Assembly (NCBI RefSeq): GCF_000720475.1
Contig: NZ_JOAP01000014.1
Span: 1-64,000 of the forward strand
Source: Streptomyces aureocirculatus
GTDB lineage: Bacteria; Actinomycetota; Actinomycetes; Streptomycetales; Streptomycetaceae
Length of the DNA stretch: 64,000 bases
Direction: 5' to 3'
Of the stretch, positions 9,887 to 19,014 are shown in pieces. The notes under the pieces were generated by a model. The model was not told where the DNA came from. It ran no database searches and saw only the letters and a program-made list of their open reading frames with translations. A program made the position numbers and the translations under genes. Numbering within the stretch: the first letter of the stretch is position 1; every line of letters begins with the position of its first letter.

Positions 9887-10570
9887 ATGGTGCAGAAGGC
9901 CAAGATCCTCCTGGTCGATGACCGGCCGGAGAATCTGCTGGCGCTGGAGGCCATCCTCTCTGCGCTCGATCAGACGCTGGTACGGGCATCGTCCGGGGAG
10001 GAAGCGCTCAAAGCACTGCTGACGGACGACTTCGCAGTCATTCTGCTGGACGTCCAGATGCCGGGCATGGACGGATTCGAGACCGCGGCGCACATCAAGC
10101 GGCGGGAACGGACCCGGGACATCCCGATCATCTTCCTCACCGCCATCAACCACGGCCCACACCACACCTTCCGCGGGTACGCGGCGGGCGCCGTGGACTA
10201 CATCTCCAAGCCCTTCGACCCGTGGGTGCTGCGCGCGAAGGTCTCGGTGTTCGTCGAGCTGTACATGAAGAACTGCCAACTGCGCGAGCAGGCCGCGCTG
10301 CTGCGCCTCCAGCTCGAGGGCGGCGCCAAGGCCGCGGCCGCGGAGACCAAGGAGCCGGCCGGTCTCCTCGCCGAGCTGTCCGCGCGCCTCGCCGCGGTCG
10401 AGGAACAGGCGGAGGCGCTCTCCAAGCAGCTCGACGACGACTCCGCCGACGCGGCGGCCGTCGCCACGGCAGCTCATCTCGAACGCAAACTCACCGGCCT
10501 GCGCAGGGCTCTTGACGCCCTGGAGCCGGGCACGGGCAGCGGTGCCGCCTCCGTGCCTTCGCAGAACTGA
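9887..10570 (+). CDS. osaB: OsaB-like orphan response regulator
   Basis: The product has about 227 residues. It starts MVQKAKILLVDDRPENLL, with GAGGAGGG eight bases before the ATG. A receiver domain (about 1-125) has the acidic pair DD, phospho-acceptor Asp55 in LLDVQMPGMDG, a conserved Thr (FLTA) and Lys (SKPF). The C-terminal 100 residues form a predicted coiled coil (EQAALLRLQLE; LSARLAAVEEQAEALSKQL) and contain no DNA-binding fold. In S. coelicolor OsaB is the response regulator required for differentiation under osmotic stress, working with OsaA. The absence of a DNA-binding domain suggests signalling through protein contacts, which is inference. Confidence 0.92.
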   Translation: MVQKAKILLVDDRPENLLALEAILSALDQTLVRASSGEEALKALLTDDFAVILLDVQMPGMDGFETAAHIKRRERTRDIPIIFLTAINHGPHHTFRGYAAGAVDYISKPFDPWVLRAKVSVFVELYMKNCQLREQAALLRLQLEGGAKAAAAETKEPAGLLAELSARLAAVEEQAEALSKQLDDDSADAAAVATAAHLERKLTGLRRALDALEPGTGSGAASVPSQN

Positions 10571-10610
10571 CGCGAGCAGGCGGCTCCCGGCCCGCTCGCG
10601 GCGGAAAGCG

Positions 10611-10965
10611 AAGGTTTCGGGGGCTGCGGTGCGTCTGGGAGCGGAATTCTTGGGGCCGCGTTGTGCCCGGAGGCGGGCGCTTCGGGGTGCGTCACGTCCA
10701 GCGACGGAAATCCCCCCGGGGGCCTTTCCCGGAGGCGGGAGTCCTGGGGCGCCTCGTGCTCGGAAGCAGGTGTCCGGCGAGCGCGTTGCGCTCGGAAGCG
10801 GAGGCTCCGGTGGGACGTACGGCGCCCGGAAGCGGAAGTTCCGTACGCCCGCGGCGCCCAGCGAAGCACTGGTTCCGTGCGCTTGAGGTGCCGTGCGCGA
10901 GCACCGGTCCCGTACGCCCGCGTGCCGCGCGCAAGCCCCGGCTTCGTACGCCCACTGTGAGCACC
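10611..10965. repeat. Degenerate ~33-nt intergenic tandem repeat (about 11 units)
   Basis: The 486-base gap between osaB and ftsK is filled by diverged copies of a motif near CCGGAAGCGGAGGTTCCG. Copies start near 10612, 10638, 10667, 10701, 10729, 10760, 10792, 10827, 10862, 10897 and 10931, a spacing of 26-35 bases. Several frames are open on both strands because of composition, but none looks like a protein family. The ftsK promoter is probably at the 3' edge (10970-11050). Confidence 0.65.
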
Positions 10966-11056
10966 CGTCAGTTCGCGTCCTCGGTAAGGGCGACACGGAT
11001 GGGTGAAGCAGTAGGCACACGTGTCCACCGTCGTCTCCCCCGGTAACCTCACACCC

Positions 11057-13852
11057 ATGGCCTCACGTCAGCCCGCAGCCAAGAAGCCGCCCGCGAAGAA
11101 GGCGGCCGCGCCGACCAAGGCTCCGGCGAAGAAGGCCGTTGCCAAGAAGGCGCCCGCGAAGAAGCCCGCGGCGAAGAAGGCGCAGGTTCCGAAGCCGGCG
11201 CCGAACCCCACCAACGGTCTGTACCGCGTGGTGCGCGCCATATGGCTCGGTATCGCGCACGCCGTGGGCGCGATGTTCCGAGGTGTGGGACGCGGCGCCA
11301 GGAGCCTGGACCCGGCGCACCGCAAGGACGGCCTCGCGCTGCTGCTGCTGGGCCTCGCCCTCATCGTGGCCGCGGGCACCTGGTCCAATCTGCGCGGACC
11401 GGTGGGCGACCTGGTCGAGATGCTGGTGACCGGAGCCTTCGGGCGGCTCGACCTGCTCGTGCCGATACTGGTCGCCGTCATGGCCGTGCGGTTCATCCGG
11501 CACCCGGAGCAGGTCGACGCGAACGGCCGCATCGTGATCGGTCTGTCCGCGCTCGTCGTGGGCGTGCTCGGGCAGGTGCACATCGCGTGCGGATCGCCCG
11601 CGCGCGCGGATGGCATGCAGGCGATAAGGGACGCGGGCGGGCTCATCGGCTGGGGCGCCGCCACACCGCTGAACAAGGCCATGGGCGAGGTCCTCGCCGT
11701 GCCGATGCTGGTCCTCCTGACGGTCTTCGGCCTGCTCGTGGTCACGGCCACCCCGGTCAACGCCATCCCGCAGCGGCTGCGGCAGCTCGGGGTGCGGCTC
11801 GGCATCGTCGAGGACCGGGCCGCCTTCCAGGAGGCGGGTGCGTACGGGGAGAGCGACGCGTACACCGAGTACGGCGACGACGAGGAGCGGTACGAGGAAC
11901 AGTGGCGGGAGGCGCTGCCCGCCCGCGCACGCCGGCGCAGAACGCCCGCAGACGGCCCGCAGGGGCCCTCGCCCGACGAGGCCGAGGAAGCGGCACTGAC
12001 GAAGCGGCGCAGGCCGCGTCGCGGCTCAGGAAAGGCCGGGACGGACCGCTCCCGGGACGCGGTGGACGTCGCCGCCGCCGCGGCCGCGGCGCTCGACGGC
12101 GCCGTCCTGCACGGCATGCCGCCCTCGGCCCTGGTCGCCGACCTCACCCAGGGCGTCTCCGGGGACCGCGACGAGGCGGAGCAGTCCGCGCCCGTGCCCT
12201 CCGCCCGCGCGACCGAAGCTCCGGTGGCCGGGCGCAAGACGCCGTCACAGGCCCCGGTGGCAGGCCGCAGGAACCCGCCTCAGGAGCCCGCGAGCGGTGC
12301 CGTCCCGGACCTGACGAAGGCCGCCCCCGAAACGCCACGCGACCTGCCCCCGCGCGCGGAGCAACTGCAGCTCTCCGGAGACATCACCTACTCGCTGCCC
12401 TCGCTCGACCTCCTGGAGCGCGGCGGCCCCGGCAAGGCCCGCAGCGCCGCGAACGACGCGGTCGTCGAATCCCTGACGAACGTCTTCACGGAGTTCAAGG
12501 TCGACGCGCGGGTCACCGGCTTCACGCGCGGCCCGACGGTCACGCGCTACGAGATCGAGCTGGGCCCCGCGGTGAAGGTCGAGAAGATCACGGCCCTGGC
12601 CAAGAACATCGCGTACGCCGTCGCGTCCCCGGACGTGCGGATCATCTCGCCGATCCCCGGCAAGTCCGCGGTCGGCATCGAGATCCCGAACACCGACCGC
12701 GAGATGGTCAAGGTCGGCGACGTGCTGCGGCTCGCGGACGCCGCCGAGGACGAGCACCCGATGCTGGTCGCGCTCGGCAAGGACGTCGAGGGCGGCTACG
12801 TCATGGCCAACATGGCCAAGATGCCGCACATCCTCGTCGCCGGAGCCACCGGTTCCGGTAAGTCGTCGTGCATCAACTGTCTGATCACCTCGATCATGGT
12901 GCGGGCCACCCCCGAGGACGTCCGCATGGTCCTCGTCGACCCCAAGCGCGTCGAACTCACCGCCTACGAAGGCATCCCGCACCTGATCACGCCGATCATC
13001 ACCAACCCCAAGCGGGCGGCCGAGGCCCTGCAGTGGGTCGTACGCGAGATGGATCTGCGCTACGACGACCTGGCCGCGTTCGGTTACCGCCACATCGACG
13101 ACTTCAACCAGGCCGTGCGCGAGGGCAAGCTCAAGACGCCCGAGGGCAGCGAGCGAGAGCTGAAGGCGTACCCGTACCTCCTGGTCATCGTCGACGAGCT
13201 CGCCGACCTGATGATGGTCGCGCCGCGCGACGTCGAGGACTCGATCGTGCGCATCACCCAGCTCGCGCGCGCCGCCGGCATCCACCTGGTGCTCGCCACC
13301 CAGCGGCCGTCCGTGGACGTCGTCACCGGCCTCATCAAGGCAAACGTTCCCTCCAGGCTCGCGTTCGCGACCTCCTCGCTCGCCGACAGCCGCGTCATCC
13401 TCGACCAGCCGGGCGCCGAGAAGCTGATTGGCAAGGGCGACGGCCTTTTCCTGCCGATGGGCGCCAACAAGCCGACCCGTATGCAGGGCGCCTTCGTCAC
13501 CGAGGACGAGATCCACGCGGTCGTGCAGCACTGCAAGGACCAGATGGCGCCGGTCTTCCGGGACGACGTCACCGTCGGCACCAAGCAGAAGAAGGAGATC
13601 GACGAGGACATCGGCGACGATCTGGACCTGCTGTGCCAGGCCGCCGAGCTGGTCGTCTCCACCCAGTTCGGGTCCACCTCGATGCTCCAGCGCAAGCTGC
13701 GCGTCGGCTTCGCCAAGGCAGGACGCCTCATGGACCTCATGGAGTCGCGCAACATCGTCGGGCCGAGCGAGGGCTCGAAGGCACGTGACGTTCTTGTGAA
13801 ACCCGATGAGCTGGATGGAGTGCTCGCGGTGATCCGCGGGGAGGCTTCTTGA
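11057..13852 (+). CDS. ftsK: DNA translocase FtsK/SpoIIIE
   Basis: The product has about 931 residues. It opens with a Lys/Ala-rich tail (repeats of AAKKPAAKK type, about residues 1-50). Four membrane segments follow (about 92-112, 130-150, 155-178, 215-237), then an acidic linker and the motor domain, with Walker A GATGSGKSSC near residue 595 and Walker B VIVDELADL. A C-terminal winged-helix gamma domain (about 860-925) includes STSMLQRKLRVGFAKAGRLMDLME. It pumps chromosomal DNA at division or sporulation septa, and the gamma domain would read the polarity sequences. Length matches the Streptomyces family. ATG at 11057 is taken as start because family sequence begins there; no strong ribosome binding site is seen. 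The basic tail resembles histone H1-like extensions and may bind DNA nonspecifically (inference). Confidence 0.96.
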   Translation: MASRQPAAKKPPAKKAAAPTKAPAKKAVAKKAPAKKPAAKKAQVPKPAPNPTNGLYRVVRAIWLGIAHAVGAMFRGVGRGARSLDPAHRKDGLALLLLGLALIVAAGTWSNLRGPVGDLVEMLVTGAFGRLDLLVPILVAVMAVRFIRHPEQVDANGRIVIGLSALVVGVLGQVHIACGSPARADGMQAIRDAGGLIGWGAATPLNKAMGEVLAVPMLVLLTVFGLLVVTATPVNAIPQRLRQLGVRLGIVEDRAAFQEAGAYGESDAYTEYGDDEERYEEQWREALPARARRRRTPADGPQGPSPDEAEEAALTKRRRPRRGSGKAGTDRSRDAVDVAAAAAAALDGAVLHGMPPSALVADLTQGVSGDRDEAEQSAPVPSARATEAPVAGRKTPSQAPVAGRRNPPQEPASGAVPDLTKAAPETPRDLPPRAEQLQLSGDITYSLPSLDLLERGGPGKARSAANDAVVESLTNVFTEFKVDARVTGFTRGPTVTRYEIELGPAVKVEKITALAKNIAYAVASPDVRIISPIPGKSAVGIEIPNTDREMVKVGDVLRLADAAEDEHPMLVALGKDVEGGYVMANMAKMPHILVAGATGSGKSSCINCLITSIMVRATPEDVRMVLVDPKRVELTAYEGIPHLITPIITNPKRAAEALQWVVREMDLRYDDLAAFGYRHIDDFNQAVREGKLKTPEGSERELKAYPYLLVIVDELADLMMVAPRDVEDSIVRITQLARAAGIHLVLATQRPSVDVVTGLIKANVPSRLAFATSSLADSRVILDQPGAEKLIGKGDGLFLPMGANKPTRMQGAFVTEDEIHAVVQHCKDQMAPVFRDDVTVGTKQKKEIDEDIGDDLDLLCQAAELVVSTQFGSTSMLQRKLRVGFAKAGRLMDLMESRNIVGPSEGSKARDVLVKPDELDGVLAVIRGEAS

Positions 13853-14097
13853 CGAGCGGTTCACCCGTACGCAACCGATTCACTCGTACGAGGAGCAGCC
13901 CACCCGTTCGAGAATGAAAGCAACCGTTTCTCTTCGGCTCACGTCAAGTTGAGGGGAACAACAGCACCATGCCCCACCATCAGGATGTCCGGCCATTCTG
14001 ATGGCGTACAAAGTCCGTCCGCCCGGTTGCCCCACCCTTTCTCGGCCCCCCTAGACTGAATGTCCGGCAGGTGGCTACACGCTCGAAAGGCGCACCC

Positions 14098-14979
14098 GTG
14101 TCCATCGGCAACTCTCCTGAAGACGACCACCCTTCAGACGACCGCCTCGCAGCGGACAGCCCCGCGGCCGAACATCCCGCGGAGGAACATCCCGCCGAGG
14201 ACCGCATCCCGATCGGGCGTGTGCTGCAGCAGGCCCGTGTCGACGCGGGCCTGACCGTCGACGAGATCAGTACGTCCACCCGGGTGCGCATCCCGATCGT
14301 GCACGCGATCGAACAGGACGACTTCTCCCGCTGCGGCGGCGACGTGTACGCGCGCGGGCACATCCGTACGCTGGCGCGCGCCGTCGGCGTCGACCCTGCG
14401 CCGCTCATCGCCCAGTACGACGAGGGGCACGGCGGCAGGCCGCCCGCACCGACACCGGCCGCGCCGCTGTTCGAAGCCGAGCGGATCCGCTCCGACCCCC
14501 GCAGGCCGAACTGGACCGCGGCCATGGTCGCCGCGATCGTCGCCGTGATCGCCTTCGTCGGGTACACCGCTTTCAGCGGCGACGACGACAGCGACGCGGG
14601 CCAGCAGGTCGCCGAGGGCACGCCCGCCAGCAAGCCCGCCGCCCCCAAGCCCAGCGGCACCAAGCCCGCCGACCCCAAGCCCGACCCCTCGGACAGCGCG
14701 ATCGCCGGCGTCCCGCGGGACAAGGTGACCGTCAAGGTCGACGCCACCGACGGCCGTAGCTGGATCTCGGTGAAGGACCACAACGGCCGCCTGCTCTTCG
14801 ACGGCCTGCTCGAGCAGGGCCAGACCAAGACCTTCCAGGACAAGGACAAGATCGACCTGGTGCTCGGTGACGCCGGTGCGATCAAGCTGTTCGTGAACGG
14901 CAAGCCCGTCGACAACGAATTCGAACCGGGCCAGGTCGAGCGCCTCACGTACACGAAGGGTGACCCGGAAGTCGGCTGA
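14098..14979 (+). CDS. RodZ-like helix-turn-helix membrane protein
   Basis: The 293-residue product starts at GTG with GAAAGG seven bases upstream. An HTH_25 domain (about residues 35-105; IGRVLQQARVDAGLTVDEIS, then GGDVYARGHIRTLARAVGVD) is the RodZ/YfgA signature. A single membrane helix (about 142-160, MVAAIVAVIAFVGYTAF) follows. A Lys/Pro/Ala-rich extracytoplasmic linker and a C-terminal beta domain (DUF4115-like: VTVKVDATDGRSWISVKD) complete it. In rods RodZ links MreB to the wall machinery. In Streptomyces this gene sits between ftsK and rimO and is conserved there; its role is less clear. It lies 84 bases upstream of rimO on the same strand. Confidence 0.82.
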   Translation: MSIGNSPEDDHPSDDRLAADSPAAEHPAEEHPAEDRIPIGRVLQQARVDAGLTVDEISTSTRVRIPIVHAIEQDDFSRCGGDVYARGHIRTLARAVGVDPAPLIAQYDEGHGGRPPAPTPAAPLFEAERIRSDPRRPNWTAAMVAAIVAVIAFVGYTAFSGDDDSDAGQQVAEGTPASKPAAPKPSGTKPADPKPDPSDSAIAGVPRDKVTVKVDATDGRSWISVKDHNGRLLFDGLLEQGQTKTFQDKDKIDLVLGDAGAIKLFVNGKPVDNEFEPGQVERLTYTKGDPEVG

Positions 14980-15063
14980 CGCGCCCCCGCTCCGAGCGCC
15001 CGTCGCGGGCACCCAGAACCCTGGCGGCGGGCGCCGACGCATGGACGAAGTAGTCTTGATTCC

Positions 15064-16614
15064 ATGCCCGAACGCCGCACCGTCGCCCTTGTCACGCTTG
15101 GCTGCGCCCGTAACGAGGTGGACTCGGAGGAGCTGGCAGGCCGCTTGGAGGCGGACGGCTGGGACCTCGTGGAGGACGCCGAGAGCGCGGACGTAGCCGT
15201 CGTCAACACCTGTGGCTTCGTCGAAGCCGCCAAGAAGGACTCCGTAGACGCCCTGCTCGAGGCCAATGACCTCAAGGGTCGCGGCCGCACCCAGGCCGTC
15301 GTGGCCGTCGGCTGCATGGCCGAGCGCTACGGCAAGGATCTCGCCGAAGCGCTCCCCGAAGCCGACGGAGTCCTCGGTTTCGACGACTACGCCGACATCT
15401 CCGACCGCCTCCAGACCATCCTCAACGGCGGCATCCACGCCTCGCACACCCCGCGCGACCGCCGCAAGCTGCTCCCCATCAGCCCCGCCGAGCGCCAGGA
15501 CGCGGGCTCTGACGTCGCCCTGCCGGGACACGCGCCCGTCGACCTGCCCGACGGCGTCGCGCCCGCCTCCGGGCCGCGTGCGCCGCTGCGCCGCCGTCTC
15601 GGCAGCAACCCCGTGGCCTCGGTGAAGCTCGCCTCCGGATGCGACCGCAGGTGCTCCTTCTGCGCCATCCCGTCCTTCCGCGGCTCGTTCATCTCGCGCC
15701 GCCCCTCGGACGTGCTCGGCGAGACGCGCTGGCTCGCCGAGCAGGGCGTGAAGGAGGTCATGCTGGTCTCCGAGAACAACACGTCGTACGGCAAGGACCT
15801 CGGTGACATCCGTCTCCTGGAGACGCTGCTGCCCGAGCTGGCCGCCGTCGACGGCATCGAGCGCGTCCGGGTCAGCTACCTGCAGCCCGCGGAGATGCGC
15901 CCCGGCCTCATCGACGTCCTCACCTCCACGGAGAAGGTCGCCCCGTACTTCGACCTCTCCTTCCAGCACTCCGCGCCCGGCGTGCTGCGCGCGATGCGCC
16001 GCTTCGGAGACACCGACCGCTTCCTGGAGCTCCTGGAGACGATCCGCGAGAAGGCCCCCGAGGCCGGTGTGCGCTCCAACTTCATCGTCGGCTTCCCCGG
16101 GGAGACCGAGGACGACGTGACCGAGCTCGAGCGGTTCCTCACGGGCGCGCGGCTCGACGCCATCGGCGTCTTCGGCTACTCCGACGAGGAGGGCACGGAA
16201 GCGGCGACGTACGAGCACAAGCTCGACCAGGACGTCGTCGACGAGCGGCTCGCGCGGGTCTCCCGGCTCGCCGAGGAGCTGACCTCGCAGCGTGCCGAGG
16301 AGCGCCTCGGTGAGCGCCTCGAAGTCCTGATCGAGTCCGTCGACGAGGAGGACGGCGCCCTCGGCAGGGCCGCGCACCAGGCCCCGGAGACGGACGGCCA
16401 GATCCGCTTCGCGGACGCGACGGCCGGTGAGGCCTTGCGCGTCGGCCGTATGGTCGTGGCAAAGGTCGTCGGCACGGAAGGCGTGGATCTGGTGGCGGAG
16501 CAGTGCGAGCTCCTGGAAGACGGGGCCGGAGCCGGTCCCGAGGCCCGTCCTGAAGCCCTCGGCACGGGCCGATCGGGCCGATCCCATGGCGTCGGCGAGG
16601 GGACGGGCAGATGA
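15064..16614 (+). CDS. rimO: Ribosomal protein S12 methylthiotransferase RimO
   Basis: The product has 516 residues. It has an N-terminal UPF0004 domain with three cluster cysteines ([25 protein letters not shown]). A radical SAM domain carries the CxxxCxxC motif at Cys193, Cys197 and Cys200 ([13 protein letters not shown]), and a C-terminal TRAM region near 430-495. The [12 protein letters not shown] start and CAIPSFRG mark RimO rather than MiaB; MiaB is present separately at 52 kb. It adds a methylthio group to an aspartate of ribosomal protein S12 using two iron-sulfur clusters and SAM. Its stop overlaps pgsA by four bases, so the genes are translationally coupled. About 110 extra residues are inserted between the two N-terminal halves (Pro-rich near 150-180). 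Confidence 0.95.
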   Translation: MPERRTVALVTLGCARNEVDSEELAGRLEADGWDLVEDAESADVAVVNTCGFVEAAKKDSVDALLEANDLKGRGRTQAVVAVGCMAERYGKDLAEALPEADGVLGFDDYADISDRLQTILNGGIHASHTPRDRRKLLPISPAERQDAGSDVALPGHAPVDLPDGVAPASGPRAPLRRRLGSNPVASVKLASGCDRRCSFCAIPSFRGSFISRRPSDVLGETRWLAEQGVKEVMLVSENNTSYGKDLGDIRLLETLLPELAAVDGIERVRVSYLQPAEMRPGLIDVLTSTEKVAPYFDLSFQHSAPGVLRAMRRFGDTDRFLELLETIREKAPEAGVRSNFIVGFPGETEDDVTELERFLTGARLDAIGVFGYSDEEGTEAATYEHKLDQDVVDERLARVSRLAEELTSQRAEERLGERLEVLIESVDEEDGALGRAAHQAPETDGQIRFADATAGEALRVGRMVVAKVVGTEGVDLVAEQCELLEDGAGAGPEARPEALGTGRSGRSHGVGEGTGR

Positions 16615-17408
16615 CCCAGGTCCCGGCATCCGCGGCGGGCGGCTCCGGCGCGCCCGGCGCGAAGCCGGTGCGCGGTGGCAAGCTGGGCGCCGCCGCGGTC
16701 GACCAGGCCAGTCTGTGGAACGTCGCCAACCTGCTGACCATGATCCGGCTGCTGCTCGTGCCCGGCTTCGTGATGCTGCTCCTCGCCGACGGCGGCTACG
16801 ACCCGGCCTGGCGCTCGTTCGCCTGGGCGGCGTTCGCCATCGCCATGATCACCGACCTCTTCGACGGTCATCTCGCCCGCACGTACAACCTGGTCACGGA
16901 CTTCGGGAAGATCGCCGACCCCATCGCCGACAAAGCGATCATGGGTGCGGCGCTGATCTGTCTGTCCTGGCTCGGCGATCTGCCGTGGTGGGTGACGGGG
17001 GTGATCCTCGGGCGTGAGCTCGGGATCACCCTGCTGCGCTTCTGGGTGATCCGCTACGGCGTCATCCCCGCAAGCCGCGGCGGCAAGATGAAGACCCTGG
17101 CCCAGGGCACCGCCGTCGGCATGTACGTCCTGGCGCTGACCGGGCCGCTGGCCACGCTGCGCTTCTGGGTGATGGCGGTCGCGGTCGCCCTGACCGTCGT
17201 GACCGGCCTTGACTACGTGAAGCAGGCGGTCGTGCTGCGGCGCCTCGGGAGGGCCGCGGAGGCCGTTCCTGGGGCTGTGGAGGATCCTGGGGCCGTGGGG
17301 GCCGTACCCGGCGCCGCGGGGGTCGCTCCTGGTGGCGCGGAGGGCGTTCCCGATGCCGGGGCCGAGTCGGAGGGCGGGACACCGACTGCTCGGAGGGCTG
17401 CGAAGTGA
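16611..17408 (+). CDS. pgsA: CDP-diacylglycerol-glycerol-3-phosphate 3-phosphatidyltransferase
   Basis: The product has 265 residues. The CDP-alcohol phosphotransferase signature D-G-x2-A-R-x8-G-x3-D-x3-D is intact in [12 protein letters not shown] and [11 protein letters not shown]. About five hydrophobic segments place it in the membrane. It makes phosphatidylglycerol phosphate, the committed step to phosphatidylglycerol and cardiolipin. The ATG overlaps the rimO stop (ATGA) and its own stop overlaps the cinA GTG, so the three genes form one coupled operon. The last 50 residues are a low-complexity Gly/Ala/Pro/Val tail ([20 protein letters not shown]) absent from typical family members. Which phosphatidyl acceptor it uses is inferred from family and context. 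Confidence 0.92.
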   Translation: MTQVPASAAGGSGAPGAKPVRGGKLGAAAVDQASLWNVANLLTMIRLLLVPGFVMLLLADGGYDPAWRSFAWAAFAIAMITDLFDGHLARTYNLVTDFGKIADPIADKAIMGAALICLSWLGDLPWWVTGVILGRELGITLLRFWVIRYGVIPASRGGKMKTLAQGTAVGMYVLALTGPLATLRFWVMAVAVALTVVTGLDYVKQAVVLRRLGRAAEAVPGAVEDPGAVGAVPGAAGVAPGGAEGVPDAGAESEGGTPTARRAAK

Positions 17409-18232
17409 CTGATCCGGAGCGTGACGGAGTGGCTGGTTCGGGGTCTGCTGCTGAGGGCGCCGACGCCGCCGACGCGGCCGACGCGGTCGAGGACGCCCGG
17501 GCCGCGGTGGCCGCGCGGGTCGCCGAGGGGGCCCTGCTCGCCAAGTCCGCCGCCGAGGTGCTGCGGGTGCTCGGCGAGCGCGGGGAGACCCTGGCCGCCG
17601 CCGAGTCGCTGACCGGAGGCCTCGTCGCCGCCGAGGTGACCGCCGCCCCGGGTGCCTCACAGGCCTTCAAGGGCTCGGTGACCTCGTACGCGACCGAGGT
17701 GAAGCGCGACCTCCTCGGTGTCGACGCCGACCTCCTGGCCGAGCGCGGCGCCGTGGACGGCGAGGTCGCGCTGCAGATGGCCATCGGGGTGCGCGAGCTG
17801 CTCGGCACGGACTGGGGCGTCGCCACCACCGGCGTCGCCGGGCCGGAGCGGCAGGACGGCCAGCCGGTCGGAACGGTGTTCGTCGCTGTCGCCGGGCCCG
17901 CTGCCCGGCCTGCCGAGGGCGGTACAGAGGCTAGTACAGAAAGCAGTACAGAAAGCAGTACAGAAAGCAGTACAGAAAGCAGTACAGAAGGCGGTACAGA
18001 AGGCGGTACAGAGGCATTGGAGCGGCCTGAAACTGACGGTTGCCTCGATTCCGCCTCGAGTTCCGTGCTTCGCTCTGAGGGGAAAGTGGCCGCGCTGCGG
18101 TTGAACGGAAACCGTACGGAAATCCGTATGGAGAGCGTCCGGAGCGTGCTGGAACTGCTTCTCGACCAGCTCTCCGGCGAACGGACCGGGAATGGGCGGG
18201 CACAGGATACGGAACAGAACGGGGGGACTTGA
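17405..18232 (+). CDS. cinA: CinA-type nicotinamide-nucleotide amidohydrolase with repeat insertion
   Basis: The 275-residue product consists of a short Ala-rich N-terminus and the CinA C-terminal domain (about 50-165). Motifs are AAAESLTGGLVAAEVTAAPGAS, SVTSYATEVKRDLLGV and GVATTGVAGPE, with the Ser/Lys catalytic set of the NMN deamidase family. It hydrolyses nicotinamide mononucleotide or acts in the DNA-damage-linked CinA family. The N-terminal MoCF domain of full-length CinA is absent, as in other actinobacterial forms. A Ser-Thr-Glu-rich insertion (residues 173-205) separates GTVFVAVAG from the final helices (KVAALRLNGNRTEIR). It is encoded by eight 12-bp repeats. GTG start overlaps the pgsA stop by four bases. 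Confidence 0.88.
   Translation: MTDPERDGVAGSGSAAEGADAADAADAVEDARAAVAARVAEGALLAKSAAEVLRVLGERGETLAAAESLTGGLVAAEVTAAPGASQAFKGSVTSYATEVKRDLLGVDADLLAERGAVDGEVALQMAIGVRELLGTDWGVATTGVAGPERQDGQPVGTVFVAVAGPAARPAEGGTEASTESSTESSTESSTESSTEGGTEGGTEALERPETDGCLDSASSSVLRSEGKVAALRLNGNRTEIRMESVRSVLELLLDQLSGERTGNGRAQDTEQNGGT
17922..18017 (+). repeat. In-frame 12-bp tandem repeat in cinA (8 units)
   Basis: Eight 12-bp units of the type GTACAGAAAGCA run without interruption. Four are identical; the flanking ones differ at the last five bases. Each unit keeps the frame (four residues of Ser/Thr/Glu or Gly). The A-rich units contrast with the very GC-rich surroundings. Confidence 0.95.
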
Positions 18233-18341
18233 TGTTTGCAGCCCTGAGTGAACACGACATCGCTCCCCGCACGGCCGCCGCGCGAGGCGGTACGGTGGGG
18301 CGAGAAGGATGCGGCTACGCGGTCCGAGGAGGGAGCCACCG

Positions 18342-18716
18342 ATGATTCTGCTCCGTCGCCTGTTGGGTGACGTGCTGCGTCGGCAGCGCCAGCGCCAGGG
18401 CCGTACTCTGCGCGAAGTCTCCTCGTCCGCCCGAGTCTCACTCGGCTATCTCTCCGAGGTGGAGCGGGGGCAGAAGGAGGCTTCCTCCGAGCTGCTTTCC
18501 GCGATCTGCGACGCGCTTGACGTACGGATGTCCGAGCTCATGCGGGAAGTGAGCGACGAGCTCTCGCTCGCCGAGCTGGCCGAGTCGGCAGCGGCTACGG
18601 AACCGGTGCGCGCACCGGTACGTCCGATGCTCAACGCCGTCTCGGTGACCGGTGTGCCACCGGAACGGGTGACCATCAAGGCGCCCGCGGAGGCGGTCGG
18701 CGTCGTCGCCGCCTGA
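18342..18716 (+). CDS. clgR: Transcriptional regulator ClgR (XRE family)
   Basis: The product has 124 residues. ATG at 18342 has GAGGAGGGA seven bases upstream. The XRE-type HTH is at about 10-65 ([19 protein letters not shown], then [19 protein letters not shown]). The gene position after pgsA-cinA matches clgR of other Actinobacteria, including Mycobacterium tuberculosis. ClgR activates clpP1P2, clpC, lon and related protease genes. The chain ends in Val-Ala-Ala. In S. lividans the terminal Ala-Ala of ClgR makes it a substrate of ClpP1P2, and this ending fits such a feedback degron. No obvious ClgR-type operator was found directly upstream. Confidence 0.9.
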   Translation: MILLRRLLGDVLRRQRQRQGRTLREVSSSARVSLGYLSEVERGQKEASSELLSAICDALDVRMSELMREVSDELSLAELAESAAATEPVRAPVRPMLNAVSVTGVPPERVTIKAPAEAVGVVAA

Positions 18717-18756
18717 CGCTCGCGTCGCCCCCACGCACATGTACGTGCACAGACAG

Positions 18757-18787
18757 CCCCGGCCGGGTGATCGGTCGGGGTTCTTGT
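18757..18787 (+). terminator. Terminator after clgR
   Basis: CCCCGGCCG and CGGTCGGGG form a nine-pair stem (one G-T pair) around a six-base loop, followed by TTCTTGT. It separates clgR from dps. Confidence 0.75.
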
Positions 18788-18941
18788 CGTGTGCGGGGTT
18801 TTCGTTTTGTGCGGGGTGTTCGGCAGGGCGGGGCTCGGCAGTGGGGTGATTTTGTTTGTTTTTGCGGCGTGGGTGATGGTCTGTACCGAAGTGGCCGTAC
18901 TCGTGTGCTTGCGCGATGGTGGTTCGGGACGACTTGTTCTC

Positions 18942-19004
18942 CATCACTGCCGAGACGCATCACTGCCGAAACGCATCACTGCCGAAGCGCATCACGCCGA
19001 GACG
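18942..19004 (+). repeat. Four 16-nt direct repeats just upstream of dps
   Basis: Four head-to-tail copies of CATCACTGCCGARACG start at 18942, 18958, 18974 and 18990; the last is one base shorter. They end four bases before the ribosome binding site CGGAGG of dps. They therefore lie in its leader or promoter. The remaining bases back to 18788 show no gene. Confidence 0.85.
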
Positions 19005-19014
19005 CGGAGGAACC

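Noticed and set aside
10474-11058. Open frames on both strands between osaB and ftsK as a possible gene
   Set aside because: Frames are created by the GC-rich degenerate repeat; no ribosome binding site and no family.
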